From Sanguibacter keddieii DSM 10542 (lineage in GTDB: Bacteria > Actinomycetota > Actinomycetes > Actinomycetales > Cellulomonadaceae), in the NCBI RefSeq assembly GCF_000024925.1, contig NC_013521.1, positions 2,666,001 to 2,730,000 on the forward strand: 64,000 bases of DNA, given 5' to 3'. The number at the start of each line of letters is the position of its first letter. Position 1 is the stretch's first letter. A model generated the notes under the pieces. The model was not told the DNA's origin and did not search any database. It worked only from the letters and a program-made list of their open reading frames with translations. The position numbers and the translations under genes were made by a program. This document shows, piece by piece, positions 8,171 through 17,871 of this stretch.

Positions 8171-8751
8171 CTCTCGACCTGTGGCTCACCGGCGACCCCG
8201 AGGCCGACCGGCTCCTGTCTGACGACCCGTTCGCGCTCCTGGTGGGGATGCTTCTCGACCAGCAGGTGACGATGGAGTCCGCCTTCGCCGGGCCGCAGAA
8301 GCTCGCCGAGCGCATGGGCGGGCTCGACGTCCGGAAGATCGCCGAGGCCGACCCGGACGAGTTCTCCGGGCTCTGCGCCACCAAGCCTGCGGTGCACCGG
8401 TACCCCGGGTCCATGGCCGGCCGGATCCAGGCCGTCGCCCAGGAGGTCCAGGCGACGTACGGCGGTGACGTCACCCGGCTGTGGACCGACGACGACCCCG
8501 ACGGCACGACCGTGCTGCGCCGCCTCAAGGACCTGCCGGGGTTCGGGGCGCAGAAGGCGTCGATCTTCCTCGCCCTCCTCGGCAAGCAGTACGGCGTCCA
8601 GCCCGCAGGGTGGCGTGAGGCAGCGGGTTCCTACGGGGACGCCGACGCGCGACGCTCCATCGCGGACGTCACCGACGAGCAGAGCCTCGAGGAGGTGCGG
8701 ACGACGAAGAAGGCCGCGAAGGCCGCGGCCAAGGCGGCGAAGGCTACGTAG
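8167..8751 (+). CDS. HhH-GPD family base-excision DNA repair protein
   Basis: Putative DNA glycosylase-like protein of 194 residues, close in form to the uncharacterised actinobacterial HhH-GPD family. Visible are the early helix DPFALLVGMLLDQQVTMESAF (residues about 18-38), typical of the six-helix barrel, and the helix-hairpin-helix LKDLPGFGAQKASIFLALLGKQYGV (about 120-145). The residues after the hairpin (WREAAGSYGD) hold the aspartate-containing segment. No four-cysteine iron-sulphur cluster is present. The C-terminal tail is a Lys/Ala repeat (KKAAKAAAKAAKAT), likely DNA-binding and disordered. The start ATG overlaps the upstream stop. The substrate lesion is unknown. Confidence 0.8.
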   Translation: MTLDLWLTGDPEADRLLSDDPFALLVGMLLDQQVTMESAFAGPQKLAERMGGLDVRKIAEADPDEFSGLCATKPAVHRYPGSMAGRIQAVAQEVQATYGGDVTRLWTDDDPDGTTVLRRLKDLPGFGAQKASIFLALLGKQYGVQPAGWREAAGSYGDADARRSIADVTDEQSLEEVRTTKKAAKAAAKAAKAT

Positions 8752-9034
8752 CGCACCGCCGAGCGTCGATGTCAACTCCGCCGTCCCGCGCCGAGGCCAG
8801 CGCTAGGGCAAGATCTGAGGCCGCGGATGCCAACGGCTGCTCCGTACCCGTGGGCGCGTAGCTTCTCGCGCCGTCGCCGGAGCACGGAGCGCGCGCAAAC
8901 TTCAGCCGACGACCTCACGGATGACGACCACGAGCGCGTCTAGGCTCTGCCCTGGTAGAAGAGCCGAGGTCCGCCGTCGGATGTCGGCTCGCACGCTTCC
9001 CGGTGCAGCTACCCAGGGGACGGAAGGACAACCG

Positions 9035-11275
9035 GTGTCGACTCACCACCCGGATCTGCTGGACGAGCAGAGGTATCTCGATCACGCGCACGACCTGCTG
9101 GCTCGTGGCCATGCTGACTCCGAGGCGACGATCGCGGGCTTTGTGCCGAACGACAAGGCGAGCGCCGCTGCACTACGCCGCGCCCTGGACATCATCCGGG
9201 ACTCGAAGGGCACCGGCACGCTGATCTTCGGCCGGGCAGACACCCCCGAGGATCGTCTGTACATCGGCCGGCAGAGGGTCTACGACGAAGGACGAGACCT
9301 CAAGGTCATCAGCTGGCACGCTCCCGCAGCCGCGCCGTTCTACACAGCGACCGTCGACGATCCACGAGGGCTCGTCCTGAAACGGACCATCATCGAGGAA
9401 GAACGGCGTGTCGTCCGTCTGATCGACGAGATCGTGGCCGCCGCGAGCTCTGATGCTCCCGACCTCACACCGTCGACTTTCGGGGACGCTCTGCTCGCCG
9501 AGCTGGAACGCTCTCGCGACGGGGCGATGCGTGACGTGATCGCGACCATCCAGGCCGAGCAGTACCGGATCATCCGCAGCGCGGCCGAGGGCACCGTGGT
9601 GGTCCAGGGCGGTCCGGGGACGGGCAAGACCGTCGTCGGCCTCCACCGCGCCGCATGGCTGGCGTACAACGTCGAGAGCCTTCGTCGCACGGGGATGCTC
9701 GTCGTCGCCCCCACCCCGAACCTCCTCACGTACATCAGCGCCGTGCTGCCTCTGCTCGGTGTCAGCGACGTCATGCAGATCCACCTCCCTGCCCTCTACG
9801 GAGGCAGCGCCGTGGTGGGCCGGGTCGAGCGGTGGGAGAGCGACCGCACCAAGGGTGACGCATCGATGGCCGAGGTGCTCCGACGAGCTCTGTCCGACCG
9901 TGTCGACCGAGACCCTGGGGACGTCACCTTCACGGTCGGCGCCGACCGGATCACGATCCCTGCCGCATCGATGCGGGACGTGGTGGCCGACGCGTTGTCC
10001 CGCGACCTCGCGCACAACGACGTCCGTGACGTGCTCCGCCAGACCCTGGCCCAGGTCGCGCACTCGAGCTACCTCGCACACCAGAGAGAGATGGGACGAC
10101 CTGCCGTCGCGACGGCATCGACGATCCGCCGGCTCAACACCATCACCAACCTGCTCGACCGCGTCTGGCCGCGGTTCACCCCCGAGGAGCTGCTCCGTGG
10201 GCTCTACGGCACCCAGTCGTGGTTGGTCTCGGCGTGCGACGGGGTACTCACCGTTGACCAGCGCGCCGCGCTGTACCGCGCTCCGGAGAACGCCCTCAGC
10301 GAGGAACGTTGGTCGGTCGCTGACATCTTCTGCCTCGACGAGCTCTCGCACCTCCTCGACGGTCCGCCAGTCTCCTACGGGCACATCGTGGTCGACGAGG
10401 CACAGGACCTCTCCCCGATGCAGGCACGATCACTCAGCCGGAGGTGCCCGACAGGCTCCTTCACCCTCCTCGGAGACCTGGCGCAAGCCACCGGTCCTTG
10501 GGTCCGCGACACGTGGGACGAGCTCCTGCTGCACGTCGCACCACCGAGCCACATCGTCGAGGAGCTGTCGATCGGCTACAGAGTGCCTGCCACGACGCTC
10601 GACCTCGCAGCCCGTCAGCTGGGCTACATCGCCCCAGGCCTCACGGCACCTCGTTCTATCAGGCCCGGCAGGAACGACCCCTCGGTGAGACACGCACCCG
10701 CCGAGGTGCTCGGCTCCCGGCTGGCCGGTCTCGTCGGCTCCCTCCTGGCTGACTCGTTGAGCACGGCGGTGGTCGTCGACGACACCGACTTCGACCGGTG
10801 GGACGCCGAGCTCACGACGCTCGATGTGCCCCACGGAGACGGTCGGGCGGGCGACTTCTCGAGCGCCTGCACCCTCGTCCCGGCATCGCTGGCCAAAGGG
10901 CTCGAGTTCGACGCAGTCGTCCTGGTCGAACCGGCGAAGATCGTCGAGTCGTCTCCGCACGGCCGTCGGGTCTTGTACGTCGCCATGACACGGTGCACGC
11001 ACGAGCTCCATGTCCTGCACACCCTGCCGCTACCCTCAGGGTTCTCGGACCTGATCGACCACCCTGCCGACGACGATGCGACGTCCGTCGTGGATGGTCC
11101 CGGCTGGGACCCCGTGCCCGACGCCGCTCCGCCTGCACCAGCCCCGGACTCCGACGACGCGCTGCGCTCCAGGGTGATGTCCGACCTGGGTCGCCTCTCC
11201 CCCCACGACCTCACGCTGGTCGCCGCGCTCGTCGAACGGCTCGCTACCCCCACCGAAAGACTGGATCACCCGTGA
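9035..11275 (+). CDS. HelD-like superfamily 1 helicase/ATPase
   Basis: UvrD/Rep-type ATPase resembling HelD, the factor that removes RNA polymerase from DNA. The GTG at 9035 is chosen for its GGAAGGA ribosome site seven bases upstream and because the HelD homology begins at once (DLLDEQRYLDHAHDLL). It gives 746 residues. The HelD N-terminal block is recognisable (LIFGRADTPEDRLYIGR, WHAPAAAPFYTA). Motor motifs: Walker A GGPGTGKT (about 192), Walker B HIVVDEAQDLSPMQ (about 450), LLGDLAQAT, the late AKGLEFDAVVLVEP and YVAMTRCTHELHVL. It ends in a four-base GTGA overlap with the giant helicase-nuclease gene. It is either a polymerase-recycling HelD paralogue or the partner of a defence module; the coupling favours the latter. 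Confidence 0.82.
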   Translation: MSTHHPDLLDEQRYLDHAHDLLARGHADSEATIAGFVPNDKASAAALRRALDIIRDSKGTGTLIFGRADTPEDRLYIGRQRVYDEGRDLKVISWHAPAAAPFYTATVDDPRGLVLKRTIIEEERRVVRLIDEIVAAASSDAPDLTPSTFGDALLAELERSRDGAMRDVIATIQAEQYRIIRSAAEGTVVVQGGPGTGKTVVGLHRAAWLAYNVESLRRTGMLVVAPTPNLLTYISAVLPLLGVSDVMQIHLPALYGGSAVVGRVERWESDRTKGDASMAEVLRRALSDRVDRDPGDVTFTVGADRITIPAASMRDVVADALSRDLAHNDVRDVLRQTLAQVAHSSYLAHQREMGRPAVATASTIRRLNTITNLLDRVWPRFTPEELLRGLYGTQSWLVSACDGVLTVDQRAALYRAPENALSEERWSVADIFCLDELSHLLDGPPVSYGHIVVDEAQDLSPMQARSLSRRCPTGSFTLLGDLAQATGPWVRDTWDELLLHVAPPSHIVEELSIGYRVPATTLDLAARQLGYIAPGLTAPRSIRPGRNDPSVRHAPAEVLGSRLAGLVGSLLADSLSTAVVVDDTDFDRWDAELTTLDVPHGDGRAGDFSSACTLVPASLAKGLEFDAVVLVEPAKIVESSPHGRRVLYVAMTRCTHELHVLHTLPLPSGFSDLIDHPADDDATSVVDGPGWDPVPDAAPPAPAPDSDDALRSRVMSDLGRLSPHDLTLVAALVERLATPTERLDHP

Positions 11276-14200
11276 CTGCGACGACCGACCTCTCCACGAC
11301 CGCCGGCGAACGGCTCGCGAAGCAGCTGGACAGGTGGCGCAGGGAACTGATCACCCTCGACCGACGCCAGAGGCTGCTCTACTTCAAGCACACGAAGAGC
11401 GCGTCGCTCGAGATCGAGATGACGGACCCGAGCCACCTCACCGATCTCGTGAGCGAAGGTCCGGTCCTCATCCGTCCGCGACCAGAGCAGAGCACGGAGC
11501 TGGTCGGGCACGCGGACGACAGCGCCGCCGGACGCAACGACGACAGCTCGTTGCACGTGGTGGGGAAGACCGAGTCCGAGCTGCGCTCGAGCCTGCGTCG
11601 TCTCGACCAGGTGTCCCAGCAGACCTTCGCCGACCGAGGGACCTGGACGCTCTACCTCACCGTCGGGATCCTCGAGTGGGAGGACCCTCAGGACCGGAAG
11701 CCCGTCCTCAGCCCTCTCCTGCTCCTGCCTGTCGTCCTCGGCCGGAACGGAGCAGACCAGCCGTACACAGTCCGGCGCACCCACGACGAGGCCCTGGTGA
11801 ACCCTGTGCTCCGCTTCAAGCTCGAGGAAGACTTCGGGGTGGCCCTCCCCGAGGTCGACCCCGACGACTTCGAGGCCGACGACCTCCTTCTCGACATCCA
11901 GAAGGTCGTCGCACAGCACGGCTGGACCGTCCACGACCGTTCGGTCCTGACGTCCTTCTCGTTCCACAAGGAGGCCATCTACAAGGACCTTCAGGAGAAC
12001 GAGCAAGCCATCGGAGAGAGCGGGCTGGTGCAGGTTCTCGCCCTGGGCCCCGACGCCCCCTCGGCAGGCACCTTCGGCTTCGCGCCCCCGGACGACGCCA
12101 CACTGGACGACTCGACTCCGCCCGAGACCCTCCACAACATCCTCGACGCAGACGGTAGCCAGCGGAAGTGCATCATCGCTGCACTCGACGGCAAGAGCTT
12201 CGTGATGGACGGACCTCCGGGGACCGGTAAGAGCCAGACCATCGCGAACATGATCGCGGAGCTCATGGCGAACGGACGGAGCGTCCTCTTCGTGAGCGAG
12301 AAGATCGCCGCGCTCGACGTCGTGCGCAACCGGCTGGCACAGGTGTCCCTGGACTCGTTCGTCCTCGAGCTGCACAGTGCCGCAACCACGCGCAAGCACT
12401 TCTCCCAGGTGCTGGGGACAGCACTCCAGAACCGCGTCAAGGCGCCGCCTGCCCTGTCCGCAGCGGACCTCAACGCGCTCGCGACCACGCGCGGCCGGCT
12501 GTCTGGGTACGCGGCGGCCATGAACGAGCTGCGGCCGACCTTCAACCGCAGCATCCACTGGGCTCTCGGACAGATCTCCCCGCTCGACCGCCTGGCTCAC
12601 CTCCGCGCGCCCGCGGACCGCCGCTGGAGCCAGCTGTCCGACAAGCGCCTCGCGGAGATCGAAGAGCACGCAGGTGCTCTCGGCCGTTCCTGGGACCCCG
12701 TGACACTCGGCGACCGATTCATGTGGCGTGACGTCCGCGTCGCCTCCGGCACGGCGGACCCGGCACGTCTGCGCCGAGAGGTCGTCGGCGCCCACGACGC
12801 GGCTGGGCAGCTCGCCTCGCTCTGCGAGGCGGTCGACCACGACCTCCAGGTCAGGCTGGGTCGCACCTCCGAGGCCGCCGGGATCAGGGGCTCGCTGCTG
12901 TCGGTGCTCGAGGCGCGCCCCGCCTCGGCCGATCAAGCCCACCTCACCGCTCGAGACCTCGACGGCGTCTCGCGACGCGCGACGGTACTCCGAGAAGCCT
13001 GCTCCGAGCACCGAGCCGTGATCCAGGAACTTCTCAGCACGATCGGAACCGGCTGGATCCAGCTCGAGCCCGACGGGCTCGAGCAGCTGGCGGGGATCAC
13101 GACCCCGCACGACCTCTGGACCGTCCCCTCTGACCTCACAGCATCCGCGCTCGCCGAGGCGGTCGACATCGCAGAGAACCTGCCTCTCGTCATCGCTGAG
13201 GTTCTCCAGGACGGGCGTCGCCTCGCTGCTGCCTTCGGAGTAGAGCCGGCGTCCCTCTCTCTGAGGCGGACCGAAGACCTGGCTGCCCTCGCCGATCTCA
13301 CCATGGAGTCGGCACTCCCGGAGAGCAACTGGCTCAACCCGGTGCTCGCGCACGCGATCGAAGAGTCTCAGCGCGTCCTCACGGGCCTCGTCAGCATCGT
13401 CGTCGCCAACCGTGACCGGATGGCGTCGACGTTCACCCCCGAAGTCCTCGAGCTCGACCTCGTCGGGCTCAAGACACGTTTCGCGGGACCGAACACCGGC
13501 TTCGGTCGCTTCTCGAGCCAGGCCCGCGCTGACCGCAAGACACTCCGCGGGGTCTCTGTCCGCGGAAAGGTGGACAAGGTCCTCCTCTCCTCCCTCGACG
13601 ACGCAGTCGCGTGGCAGCAGTCAGCGTCTCAGCTCGATCGGGGCGAAGGCGAGCACGGCGCACGTCTCGGTTCCTACTACCAGCGGACCGACACGGACTT
13701 CGAACGTCTCGGCAGGGCCCTGGGCGTCGCGCAGCGCGCGGTCCAGCTGGCCGGCGACGACCTGGACCCGACCGTCCTTGGGCGCCAGCTGAGCACCGAG
13801 CGGGTCGCCGACCCATCGATCCCGTCGACCGCTCGCCGGCTCCGGTCGAGCCAGTCGTCCTTCGCGGAAGGCGCTCGGCGAGCCTTCGGCGACGCGGCCG
13901 CGTCCCGCCTCTCGGAGCTCCCGCTGACCGCTGTGGCCGACCTGCTCGTCGACCTCACGTCCCGGCTCCGACCACGGCTCACCCTCCTCCAGGAGATCGC
14001 CGCCGTCGCAGGCGCCAACCTGACGGTCGCATCTGCCTGCACCGCGCTCGAGCGCGCCGGAGCGGCCTCCGACGCGGAGGCAGAGGTGCTCAACTCCTAT
14101 GCGGACGACCGGCTCGACCTCGGGGCCGCTTACACCGGGCTAGACACCGACTGGGACGCCCTAGAGTCGGCGCTCGAGTGGGCCGAGAAGGTCCGTGCGC

Positions 14201-16743
14201 TCGTCGGTACGAGCGTGTCTCCGGCGAGCGCAGATCGATTCTTCTCCCCGACCCTGGCATCGACCGATCTCGCGCCGACACTGACCCGGTGGGTCACGGC
14301 GCGTGACCGGTTGGTCTCGTCATTCGCGCCATCGCGCGGGACCGACCTTCTCGCCGACCTCGACTCAGACCTCGACGAAGCGTCGATGCTGCTCGACGAC
14401 ATGGTCAAGACCTCGACGACAGAGATCGACACGTGGCTCCGGTTCACCGAGTCGGTCGACTGGCTCGAGAACAACGAGCTCCGCGAGCTGGTGGACGAGA
14501 TGGCGCGAGAGAAGACCCCGTCGGACCAGGTCGCCCTCGTGGTCCGCAGGGCCGTGATCGAGGCCTGGGTCGACGCGGTCTCCGCCGAGGACCGTCGACT
14601 CAGCGACTACCGCCCCGACGACCGGGACGCCCTGGTCAGTCGTTTCAGAGAGCTGGACGAGCGTCTGGTGAGCCAGAGCAACGGTGCCGTGATCGCGGCA
14701 TGCAACCAACGCCGCCCCGTGTCGGACTCGAGCCGAGGCGCCCAGGTCATCAGGCGCCAGGCGGAGCTGAAGTCGCGGCACAAGGCGATCCGACAGGTGC
14801 TCACCGAGGCGGGGGACGTCGCGATCGCGCTCAAACCGTGCTTCATGATGAGCCCGCTCGCAGTCTCGCAGTACCTGCCGTCGGACATGCGGTTCGACGT
14901 CGTCATCTTCGACGAGGCGTCCCAGGTGCTCCCGTCCGACGCCATCAACTGCATCTACCGCGCTCGACAGCTCATCGTCGCCGGTGACCAGAAGCAGCTG
15001 CCCCCGACCAGCTTCTTCGCGTCCGCCGCGTCCGAGGAGGAGGACGACGACGAAGCCCTCGCCGACTTCAGCTCTGTGCTGGACCTGTGCAAGGGGTCGG
15101 GTGGTCTCCCGTCCCTCCCCCTGTCGTGGCACTACCGGAGCGACCACGAGGACCTCATCGCCTTCTCCAACTACCGCTTCTACCGTGGGGAGCTGTTCAC
15201 CTTCCCGAGCGCCCAGCGGACCGGCGCCGACGTCGGCGTGGAGTCGTTCGTCGTCGACGGCACCTACCGTCGCGGGACGACCCGCGACAACCCCGTGGAG
15301 GCCGCCGCGATCGCGGACCGCGTCATCCTCCACGCGACCCAGCACCCGGAGCTGTCGGTCGGGGTTGTGACCTTCTCCGGGGCACAAGAGGACGCGATCC
15401 TCGCTGAGCTCGAACGACGCTCCGTCGACCACCCCGAGGTCTCCAGGCTCCTCAGCTCTCACGACAGGCTCGACGGCTTCTTCGTCAAGAGCCTTGAGAA
15501 CGTCCAGGGAGACGAACGAGACATCATCCTGTTCTCGATCGGCTATGGCCCGGACGAGGCCGGGAAGATGACGAACAACTTCGGCCCGCTCAACAAAGAA
15601 GGTGGCTGGAAACGGCTCAACGTGGCGATCACCCGTGCGCGCAGGCGGGTCGAGGTCATCAGCTCGTTCCGGCCTGGGGCTATCCAGTCGTCGAACGACA
15701 GCGTCGTCGCGCTCGCGCGCTACCTAGACTTCGCTGACCGCGGCGTCCAGGCCCTCGCACTCGAGTCGGCAGAGAGCCTCGGCGAACCGGAGAGTCCTTT
15801 CGAGGAAGACGTGATCCGCGAGATCCAGGCCATGGGATACGACGTCGTCCCCCAGGTCGGCACCGCCGGCTACCGCATCGACATCGGAGTGGTCCACCCG
15901 ACGGAACCTGGCCGTTTCATCCTCGCCGTAGAGTGCGACGGTGCTGCGTACCACTCGTCGAAGGTCGCACGTGACCGTGATCGCCTCCGCGAAGGTGTGC
16001 TCACCCGGCTCGGCTGGACCGTCTTCCGCATCTGGGGCCTCAGCTGGGCACGAGACCGACGGACCCAGGTCGAGCGGCTCCGGCGCGCGCTCGCCGAGGC
16101 CACCGACGCGCGCGAGGCGCCTCGTCCCGTGCTGCTGGCGCGCGACGTCGTCCAGGTCGAGATCGAGACCGTGGACCTCTCGGCTCCGCCCGCCTGGGCG
16201 GTCGCCTACGAGCCGGCCGACGTGTGGCCGAGCTACGAGCACGACCAGTGGCACGAGCCGGAGGCCAGGCCCGCTCTGCGGCGAGCCACCGAGGACTTCC
16301 TGAGCGTCGAGGCTCCGGTCCACCGCGACCTGCTCGACGCGGCGCTGCGTCAGGTGATGGACATCGGCCGCATCGGCGCACGGATCCGCAGCAACATCGA
16401 CGCGGCACTCGACGCGGCGCGGGTCGACGGTGCGCGTGTCTCCACCGACGGCGCGGGCTTCATCCGGGTCTCCGGGGCCGAGCTGCCCTCTCCCCGTGTG
16501 CCGGGTGCCGTAGGTCAGGCCCGCAAGATCCGGCACGTGCCTCCCGAGGAGCTCGACCTGGCAGTGGTGGGCCTCGTGCAGGACGCGATCGCCATCGAGG
16601 GTGACGACCTGAGACGAGCTGTCTCGCAGCTCTTCGGCTGGAACCTCACGGGCGAGGCTGTGTCCGCGATCGAGAGCGCCACCTCGCGAGTGGTCCACAG
16701 GGGAGATGTCCTCCTCGCGGGCCGTTCGTACCGAAAGCCATGA
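11272..16743 (+). CDS. DUF4011-type giant protein: SF1 helicase plus Vsr/MTES_1575-like nuclease
   Basis: 1823 residues from a GTG overlapping the HelD-like stop. Architecture: a DUF4011-like N-terminus (LAKQLDRWRRELITLDRRQR, residues 13-32); a split superfamily 1 helicase with Walker A GPPGTGKS at 314-321 and, about 900 residues later, Walker B VVIFDEASQV (aspartate near 1214); then GDQKQLPP, LSWHYRSDHEDLI, ENVQGDERDIILFS and LNVAITRARRR (about 1449). Next is a PD-(D/E)XK-type nuclease with YRIDIGVV and AVECDGAAYHSS (about 1530-1560), like the MTES_1575/Vsr family. A DUF3320-like end carries EAPVHRDLLDAALRQVMDIGR. The 750-residue insert is helical and unassigned. Single proteins of this architecture have been reported as phage-defence genes (Hhe type in defence catalogues). 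An anti-phage role here is inferred. Confidence 0.82.
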   Translation: MTATTDLSTTAGERLAKQLDRWRRELITLDRRQRLLYFKHTKSASLEIEMTDPSHLTDLVSEGPVLIRPRPEQSTELVGHADDSAAGRNDDSSLHVVGKTESELRSSLRRLDQVSQQTFADRGTWTLYLTVGILEWEDPQDRKPVLSPLLLLPVVLGRNGADQPYTVRRTHDEALVNPVLRFKLEEDFGVALPEVDPDDFEADDLLLDIQKVVAQHGWTVHDRSVLTSFSFHKEAIYKDLQENEQAIGESGLVQVLALGPDAPSAGTFGFAPPDDATLDDSTPPETLHNILDADGSQRKCIIAALDGKSFVMDGPPGTGKSQTIANMIAELMANGRSVLFVSEKIAALDVVRNRLAQVSLDSFVLELHSAATTRKHFSQVLGTALQNRVKAPPALSAADLNALATTRGRLSGYAAAMNELRPTFNRSIHWALGQISPLDRLAHLRAPADRRWSQLSDKRLAEIEEHAGALGRSWDPVTLGDRFMWRDVRVASGTADPARLRREVVGAHDAAGQLASLCEAVDHDLQVRLGRTSEAAGIRGSLLSVLEARPASADQAHLTARDLDGVSRRATVLREACSEHRAVIQELLSTIGTGWIQLEPDGLEQLAGITTPHDLWTVPSDLTASALAEAVDIAENLPLVIAEVLQDGRRLAAAFGVEPASLSLRRTEDLAALADLTMESALPESNWLNPVLAHAIEESQRVLTGLVSIVVANRDRMASTFTPEVLELDLVGLKTRFAGPNTGFGRFSSQARADRKTLRGVSVRGKVDKVLLSSLDDAVAWQQSASQLDRGEGEHGARLGSYYQRTDTDFERLGRALGVAQRAVQLAGDDLDPTVLGRQLSTERVADPSIPSTARRLRSSQSSFAEGARRAFGDAAASRLSELPLTAVADLLVDLTSRLRPRLTLLQEIAAVAGANLTVASACTALERAGAASDAEAEVLNSYADDRLDLGAAYTGLDTDWDALESALEWAEKVRALVGTSVSPASADRFFSPTLASTDLAPTLTRWVTARDRLVSSFAPSRGTDLLADLDSDLDEASMLLDDMVKTSTTEIDTWLRFTESVDWLENNELRELVDEMAREKTPSDQVALVVRRAVIEAWVDAVSAEDRRLSDYRPDDRDALVSRFRELDERLVSQSNGAVIAACNQRRPVSDSSRGAQVIRRQAELKSRHKAIRQVLTEAGDVAIALKPCFMMSPLAVSQYLPSDMRFDVVIFDEASQVLPSDAINCIYRARQLIVAGDQKQLPPTSFFASAASEEEDDDEALADFSSVLDLCKGSGGLPSLPLSWHYRSDHEDLIAFSNYRFYRGELFTFPSAQRTGADVGVESFVVDGTYRRGTTRDNPVEAAAIADRVILHATQHPELSVGVVTFSGAQEDAILAELERRSVDHPEVSRLLSSHDRLDGFFVKSLENVQGDERDIILFSIGYGPDEAGKMTNNFGPLNKEGGWKRLNVAITRARRRVEVISSFRPGAIQSSNDSVVALARYLDFADRGVQALALESAESLGEPESPFEEDVIREIQAMGYDVVPQVGTAGYRIDIGVVHPTEPGRFILAVECDGAAYHSSKVARDRDRLREGVLTRLGWTVFRIWGLSWARDRRTQVERLRRALAEATDAREAPRPVLLARDVVQVEIETVDLSAPPAWAVAYEPADVWPSYEHDQWHEPEARPALRRATEDFLSVEAPVHRDLLDAALRQVMDIGRIGARIRSNIDAALDAARVDGARVSTDGAGFIRVSGAELPSPRVPGAVGQARKIRHVPPEELDLAVVGLVQDAIAIEGDDLRRAVSQLFGWNLTGEAVSAIESATSRVVHRGDVLLAGRSYRKP

Positions 16744-16799
16744 GGCTCAGCGTGCATGTCCGCACGAGTCCTCGTCCCGGCGAGCGGCCCAGCGTTGGA

Positions 16800-16805
16800 T
16801 AGTCT
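16800..16805 (+). promoter_or_regulatory. -10 element (TAGTCT) for a leaderless cofD transcript
   Basis: TAGTCT ends seven bases before the cofD ATG at 16813, which places transcription start at or next to the ATG. No Shine-Dalgarno sequence is present. Leaderless mRNAs are common in actinobacteria. The -35 region is not recognisable. Confidence 0.4.
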
Positions 16806-16812
16806 CCACCCC

Positions 16813-17871
16813 ATGAAGATCACTCTCCTCGCCGGCGGCGTCGGTGGCGCCCGCTTCACCCGTGGCCTGCTGCACCTTCTCGCCGAGCGCTACCCCGACG
16901 GTGAGGGCGGGACGACGGCCGAGGTCACGGTGGTCGCCAACACCGGCGACGACATGTGGCTGCACGGCGTGCGGGTCTGCCCAGACCTCGACACCGTGAT
17001 GTACACCCTCGGCGGTGCGATCCACGAGGGCCAGGGCTGGGGACGCCAGGACGAGTCGAGCCGCGTCTCGGCCGACCTCGCTGCGTACGACCTCGGCTGG
17101 GAGTGGTTCACGCTCGGCGACCTCGACCTCGCGACCCACCTGGCCCGGACCGAGCTGCTCCGCGCCGGCAGGACCCTGACCGAGGCGACCGCGCACCTGT
17201 GCCGCCGCTGGCAGCCCGGGGTGACGCTGCTGCCGATGAGCGACCAGCCGGTCGAGACGCACGTCGTCGTGGGCGACGGCACGGACGACGACCCCGAGCG
17301 GCTCATCCACTTCGAGGAGTGGTGGGTGCGCCACCGCGCAGGCATCCCGGCGCGACGCTTCGAGCAGGTCGGCCTCGACGCGGCGTCAGCGACCCCTGAG
17401 GTCCTCGAGGCGATCATGACCGCCGACCTCGTGCTCCTCCCCCCGTCGAACCCTGTCGTGTCGGTCGGCACGATCCTCGCCGTGCCGCGCGTCCGCGAGG
17501 CGCTGCACGCCACCCCGGCACCGGTGGTCGGGATCTCGCCGATCGTCGGCGGGGCTGCGGTCCGCGGGATGGCCGACGCGTGCCTCCAGACGATCGGGGT
17601 CGAGACGAGTGCCGCCGCGGTCGGGCTGCACTACGGGGCGAGGGAAGACCTCGAGGACGACGACCTCGCGCGTGGAGCAGGCCAGGGCTCGGGCGAGGGC
17701 GCCCCGCTGGGCATCCTCGACGGGTGGCTCGTCGACTCGGGCGACGTCGACGCCGTCGCAGCGCTCGAGTCCGCAGGGATCCGTGCACGCGCGGTGCCGT
17801 TGCTGATGACCGACGACGCCGCGACGGCGGAGATCGCCGCTGCAGCGCTCGGGCTCGTCGGGATGGGCTGA
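16813..17871 (+). CDS. cofD: 2-phospho-L-lactate (phosphoenolpyruvate-type) transferase of F420 synthesis
   Basis: FbiA/CofD joins the guanylylated three-carbon unit made by CofC to the deazaflavin Fo, giving dehydro-F420-0 or F420-0. The ATG at 16813 starts the conserved N-terminus KITLLAGGVGGARFTRGL (residues 2-19), the GDP-binding loop. Further family motifs are VANTGDDMWLHGVRVCPDLDTVMYTL (about 40-65), ARTELL, the MSDQPVETHV segment and LLPPSNPVVSVGTIL (about 205-220). At 352 residues it is of normal length, with an additional Glu/Asp-rich stretch near residue 275-295. It stands apart from cofC and cofE, which lie about 5 kb away on the other strand. No FbiC (Fo synthase) gene is in the window. 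Confidence 0.93.
   Translation: MKITLLAGGVGGARFTRGLLHLLAERYPDGEGGTTAEVTVVANTGDDMWLHGVRVCPDLDTVMYTLGGAIHEGQGWGRQDESSRVSADLAAYDLGWEWFTLGDLDLATHLARTELLRAGRTLTEATAHLCRRWQPGVTLLPMSDQPVETHVVVGDGTDDDPERLIHFEEWWVRHRAGIPARRFEQVGLDAASATPEVLEAIMTADLVLLPPSNPVVSVGTILAVPRVREALHATPAPVVGISPIVGGAAVRGMADACLQTIGVETSAAAVGLHYGAREDLEDDDLARGAGQGSGEGAPLGILDGWLVDSGDVDAVAALESAGIRARAVPLLMTDDAATAEIAAAALGLVGMG

Noticed and set aside
11266-13353. 695-codon minus-strand open frame inside the giant helicase gene
   Set aside because: Opposes a strand with Walker A and other helicase motifs; composition is shadow-like and no ribosome site was seen.
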